Notes under the pieces: generated by a model
Databases searched by the model: none
Told to the model about the DNA's origin: nothing
The model's input: only the letters and a program-made list of their open reading frames with translations
NCBI RefSeq assembly: GCF_005930355.1
Contig: NZ_VDBO01000001.1
Coordinates: 965,339 to 1,029,338 of the forward strand
Direction of reading: 5' to 3'
Source: Paenibacillus sinopodophylli
GTDB taxonomy: Bacteria > Bacillota > Bacilli > Paenibacillales > Paenibacillaceae
Length of the DNA stretch: 64,000 nucleotides
Translations under genes and position numbers: made by a program
Shown: piece after piece, positions 61,386 through 64,000 of the stretch
How positions within the stretch are numbered: the stretch's first letter is position 1
Layout of the letters: every line of letters begins with the position of its first letter

Positions 61386-61709
61386 CTAAAGCTTAATATC
61401 CAACCGATGTCCTTTGTATGGATGAACGGGCGGATGCTCTTGTTCTTCTTGATCGGAGTTCTGCTTCAAGCGCTTTTGCTTCGCCTTCTGATAGGCATTG
61501 CCTTGACTATCCTCTTCACTGTGAATGTGAGCTCCATTCGATTGTTCAACTGCTGTATTCTTACCGCGCAGAAGCTCGGTTTCTTTCGTTGTTTGGGCTG
61601 CAAGCGCATTCTGATCCGCTACCGGCTTATGAATGGCTTGTCCATGCTGTCCACTGAACTCCTGCGTCCGCGGCACTGACATCTGCAAGTCAATTGTTTT
61701 GAAAGTCAT
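61386..61709 (-). CDS. Unrecognised small hydrophilic protein in the sigD-swrB interval
   Basis: A 107-residue hydrophilic protein (MTFKTIDLQMSVPRTQEFSG, QHGQAIHKPVADQNALAAQ, KAKQKRLKQNSDQEEQEHPP, ending GHRLDIKL). It is rich in Gln, Lys, Glu and His, without membrane segments or known motifs. GGGGGTGAGTTGAT precedes the ATG. It sits between a FapA-family gene and the swrB-like gene in the same direction, so it may belong to the motility transcript. I do not recognise a family; the amphipathic, charged character would suit a flagellar accessory or chaperone-like protein, but that is a guess. Confidence 0.7.
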   Translation of the reverse strand: MTFKTIDLQMSVPRTQEFSGQHGQAIHKPVADQNALAAQTTKETELLRGKNTAVEQSNGAHIHSEEDSQGNAYQKAKQKRLKQNSDQEEQEHPPVHPYKGHRLDIKL

Positions 61710-61746
61710 ATCAACTCACCCCCATGGGTCATTGAACTTCATTTAA

Positions 61747-63153
61747 CTAACTCTTATAAGGGATCAATACAATGTCTCCATCGGCATAACGAAAGGAAAC
61801 ACGCTGGGAAGAATCCTTTACGAATTTGGTGTATCTGCCGATAACAATTTTTGTACCTCCAAATACGATGTTGCTGACATCTACTCTAGAGCGGTCCGTA
61901 TCTTCAAGGGTGCGTTCAATGTCAAGAATTCGCGATCTCACTGCGTCATTCTCGAGCACCAATTGCCGTTTTGAAGCTGTGAGTTTTATTCGCAGTGCAA
62001 GCTTCTCTGGAGAAAGCTGACCGGAAGCTGCCAATTGATCTAGAATAGTAAGCGCTTTATCTGTTTTATCCAAATTTTCCATGTACTGCTTAACTCTAGC
62101 TCTAAGATCGAGCAGCTCCGTTCGGAATTCTGGATTGACTCCAACTTCAATCGTTGTAGCTGTAGACATGGAATTACCTACTGTTCGTGCACTAACTAGG
62201 TCACCTGCCTGGACTAAACCACCAACAATGAGTCCTTTGGCGCCTGAACAAACAACATTTTTCCCAGCCCTTACTTGGGAATGCATGATGCTTTGCGAGA
62301 CCAGTACTTCTTCTCCAGCCATTACATTACTATCTTGAATGAAGCTGCTGCGTACATTCCGTCCCGCTTTGACAAAGCCTTTATTACCGCCTAATATCCC
62401 GCCAGTGATTTCTATGGAGCCTTCTGATTCGATCTCAGCTCCTTCAACACCACCAATTACTCGAATATCACCCGAGGCTTTAATACGGAAACCGCTAAGA
62501 ACGTTGCCTCTAATGACAACCGTTCCCACGAAATCAATGTTTCCGACGCTGTAATCAACGTCACCATTGACTTCATATACAGGAAAAACATTAATTTTAT
62601 CTTTATCCGTCAATGAAATCAGACCATCGATCGCGGCATACATCGCCGTTTGTTGATCATTCAACACGACGTTTTTGCCTACTTTGAATCGAACTTGCTT
62701 CCCTAGCTTCGACGGTATATCTTCACCTGTGACGGTCTTCCCAACGGGACCTGGTGCTGGATCAAAGCGTTCAGCTATGAGCTGGCCCCGCTTAACGTTT
62801 TTCAACTGTACAACCTCTTTGAAATCAACCTTGCCACCTTCTAACTCCGCCGGGGCATGACTGCTTGCTTTCATATCGTAGACTAGCTTGACGAAACCAT
62901 CCTTGCCTGGCGAGGGAGACTCTCCCTGCGCAACAAGCGTTTGTTCTTTACAATAAGCGAGAGGATTAGTGCCAATCTGATTAAGAACTTCTTTTCGAAG
63001 ACCATAGACGATTCCTTTGCTTCTTAGAAACCGTTCAAGCTCATCGCCGTTACACTCGAATTCATCCGTAATCCTGCTAAATGTAATGAAGGCAGACAGC
63101 TTATCGGCTGATGTCTGGATGCTTAGGTATGATTCTAATTGTAGATTATCCAC
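61747..63153 (-). CDS. FapA family protein (DUF342, polymer-forming beta-helix)
   Basis: A 468-residue protein of the DUF342/FapA family. An N-terminal variable domain (about 1-90, with SIQTSADKLSAFITFSRITD) is followed by RFDPAPGPVGKTVTGEDIPS and a beta-helix of repeating short strands (GNVLSGFRIKASGDIRVIGG, VEGAEIESEGSIEITGGILG, NKGFVKAGRNVRSSFIQDSN), then a coiled coil (RARVKQYMENLDKTDKALTI) and an end domain. In Vibrio FapA links glucose signals to wax/adhesion control; in Firmicutes the gene beside sigD is unstudied and may be cell-surface or wall related. It follows sigD by 15 bases. Confidence 0.88.
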   Translation of the reverse strand: MDNLQLESYLSIQTSADKLSAFITFSRITDEFECNGDELERFLRSKGIVYGLRKEVLNQIGTNPLAYCKEQTLVAQGESPSPGKDGFVKLVYDMKASSHAPAELEGGKVDFKEVVQLKNVKRGQLIAERFDPAPGPVGKTVTGEDIPSKLGKQVRFKVGKNVVLNDQQTAMYAAIDGLISLTDKDKINVFPVYEVNGDVDYSVGNIDFVGTVVIRGNVLSGFRIKASGDIRVIGGVEGAEIESEGSIEITGGILGGNKGFVKAGRNVRSSFIQDSNVMAGEEVLVSQSIMHSQVRAGKNVVCSGAKGLIVGGLVQAGDLVSARTVGNSMSTATTIEVGVNPEFRTELLDLRARVKQYMENLDKTDKALTILDQLAASGQLSPEKLALRIKLTASKRQLVLENDAVRSRILDIERTLEDTDRSRVDVSNIVFGGTKIVIGRYTKFVKDSSQRVSFRYADGDIVLIPYKS

Positions 63154-63168
63154 CTGACTCCTCCTCTC

Positions 63169-63954
63169 TTAATGTTGCATGAGTTGATCTTTATGCTTAG
63201 CCAATGCTCCTCGCAGCCGTAGGATGGCTTTCGAATGGAGCTGGGAAATTCTCGACGGTGATAGTGACATTACTTCAGCAATTTCACTTAGTGATAATTC
63301 TTCATAATAAAACAAAGATACGACCGTTCGTTCTTTCTCCGTTAATCGATCAATGCCTTTTACCAACGATTCTTTAATATAAAACTCATGTACTTTATGG
63401 TCAGGATTTTTGGCTTTGTCATCAACAAGCAATGACATTCTTGTCTCCGACTCTTCTTCCCTTATTGGATCTTCTAGCGAGCAAACAGTTGTAACCGCAA
63501 TATCCTGCAGCATATTTGTAAATTCCTTCTCTGTTAGCTCCAGATAGCGGCTAATTTCCGCATCGGTGACCGAGCGCAAGTATTGCTGTTCTAGATGCTG
63601 ATAAGCTTCTTCTACCTTTTTGGCCTTCTCCCTAACAGAGCGCGGTACCCAATCCCCTTGACGGAGTCCATCGATAATTGCTCCACGAATTCGCCATGAA
63701 GCATAGGTTTCAAACTGCAAGCCCCGACAATAGTCAAACTTCTCAATGGCGTCAATCAGTCCCATAACACCATTGCTTGCAAGATCATCTTTAATGACGT
63801 TTTTGGGAAGACCGATGGCCATTCGATTTGTAACATAATCTACTAATGGCAAATATTGCTCAATCAGATTTTTCTTTGCTTCCAAATCGCCTTGTTCTCT
63901 CCAGGCTTGCCACATCTGCAAGTTTGTCAAATGAGGGGGTTTCTGCTCAGTCAT
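63169..63954 (-). CDS. sigD: RNA polymerase sigma factor SigD (FliA/WhiG type)
   Basis: This sigma factor drives late flagellar, chemotaxis and autolysin genes. In 261 residues: region 2 (LVDYVTNRMAIGLPKNVIKD, GLIDAIEKFDYCRGLQFETY, ASWRIRGAIIDGLRQGDWVP), region 3 (RSVREKAKKVEEAYQHLEQQ) and region 4 (GIDRLTEKERTVVSLFYYEE, SLSEIAEVMSLSPSRISQLH). Region 4 ends AILRLRGAL. The ATG has CAGGAGAG 6 bases upstream and lies 4 bases after the stop of the preceding gene. No FlgM is encoded nearby. Confidence 0.96.
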   Translation of the reverse strand: MTEQKPPHLTNLQMWQAWREQGDLEAKKNLIEQYLPLVDYVTNRMAIGLPKNVIKDDLASNGVMGLIDAIEKFDYCRGLQFETYASWRIRGAIIDGLRQGDWVPRSVREKAKKVEEAYQHLEQQYLRSVTDAEISRYLELTEKEFTNMLQDIAVTTVCSLEDPIREEESETRMSLLVDDKAKNPDHKVHEFYIKESLVKGIDRLTEKERTVVSLFYYEELSLSEIAEVMSLSPSRISQLHSKAILRLRGALAKHKDQLMQH

Positions 63955-63958
63955 CGAC

Positions 63959-64000
63959 TCACTCTCCTGTCAGGTGACGAATGGCTTTAACCAATTCTTC
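63959..64000 (-). CDS. C-terminal end of an unidentified gene upstream of sigD
   Basis: Fourteen codons are visible (EELVKAIRHLTGE then TGA), closing 4 bases before the sigD start. In Bacillus cheD lies here, but the tail does not look like a CheD end, and Paenibacillus-type genomes often have a small extra gene between cheD and sigD. Too little is seen to name it. The tight spacing means sigD is the downstream member of the fla/che operon. Confidence 0.6.
   Translation of the reverse strand, partial: EELVKAIRHLTGE

Overview
This window is a stretch of core chromosome from an endospore-forming, flagellated Firmicute, most likely a member of the Paenibacillaceae (Paenibacillus-like). The evidence is the gene order, which follows the Bacillus subtilis sigD-polC-pnp-dapA-spoIIIE-recA-miaB region, the sporulation genes (spoVS, sleB, spoIIIE, dpaAB, tepA, mlpA-ylxY), Gram-positive PolC, and ribosome-binding sites of the AGGAGG type in front of ATG, GTG and often TTG starts. 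All genes lie on the minus strand except one efflux pump gene, so the text below runs from high to low coordinates, in the direction of transcription.

64000-47200: the end of an unidentified gene, sigD, a FapA/DUF342 gene, an unknown small gene, a SwrB-like gene, a short MltG-like gene, then rpsB-tsf-pyrH-frr-uppS-cdsA-dxr-rseP-proS-polC (translation, lipid and isoprenoid precursor synthesis, intramembrane proteolysis, replication). 47175-36121: the rimP-nusA-rnpM-ylxQ-infB-rbfA-nrnA-truB-ribF operon behind a good sigma-A promoter and a leader hairpin with a weak U-tract, then rpsO and pnp. 35910-28500: ylxY, mlpA, dut, and the dipicolinate/diaminopimelate block dpaA-dpaB-(asd)-dapG-dapA, in which asd is only a frameshifted 3' remnant. 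28800-21800: rnjA with a long structured leader holding three tandem hairpin repeats, tepA, ylzJ, spoIIIE and sleB. 21800-14770: the ymfF-ymfH-ymfI-ymfJ-ymfK-rodZ-like set, yajQ, a 47-codon ORF not normally annotated, and pgsA. 14700-3700: cinA, recA (LexA box), recX, rny, ymdB, spoVS, a dipeptidase, korAB and a stand-alone PduL phosphotransacylase. 3600-1300: a TetR repressor and a divergent 14-TM efflux pump around a perfect 20-bp operator. 1217-1: miaB, cut by the window edge.

The genes are mostly housekeeping (RNA synthesis and decay, translation, DNA repair) interleaved with sporulation genes that carry recognisable sigma-H, sigma-G and sigma-K type promoters. The least ordinary observations are: (1) three tandem imperfect hairpin repeats in the rnjA 5' leader, whose G-U pairs fit folding of the minus-strand transcript; (2) a three-copy intergenic palindromic repeat, each copy placed just past the T-tract of a Rho-independent terminator in the same orientation, with paired changes in the stem of the divergent copy; (3) the broken asd gene inside the dpa/dap block; (4) a 47-codon ORF with its own strong promoter overlapping the start of pgsA by GTGA, where rimO would be expected. 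No tRNA, rRNA, CRISPR array, prophage or insertion sequence was seen.
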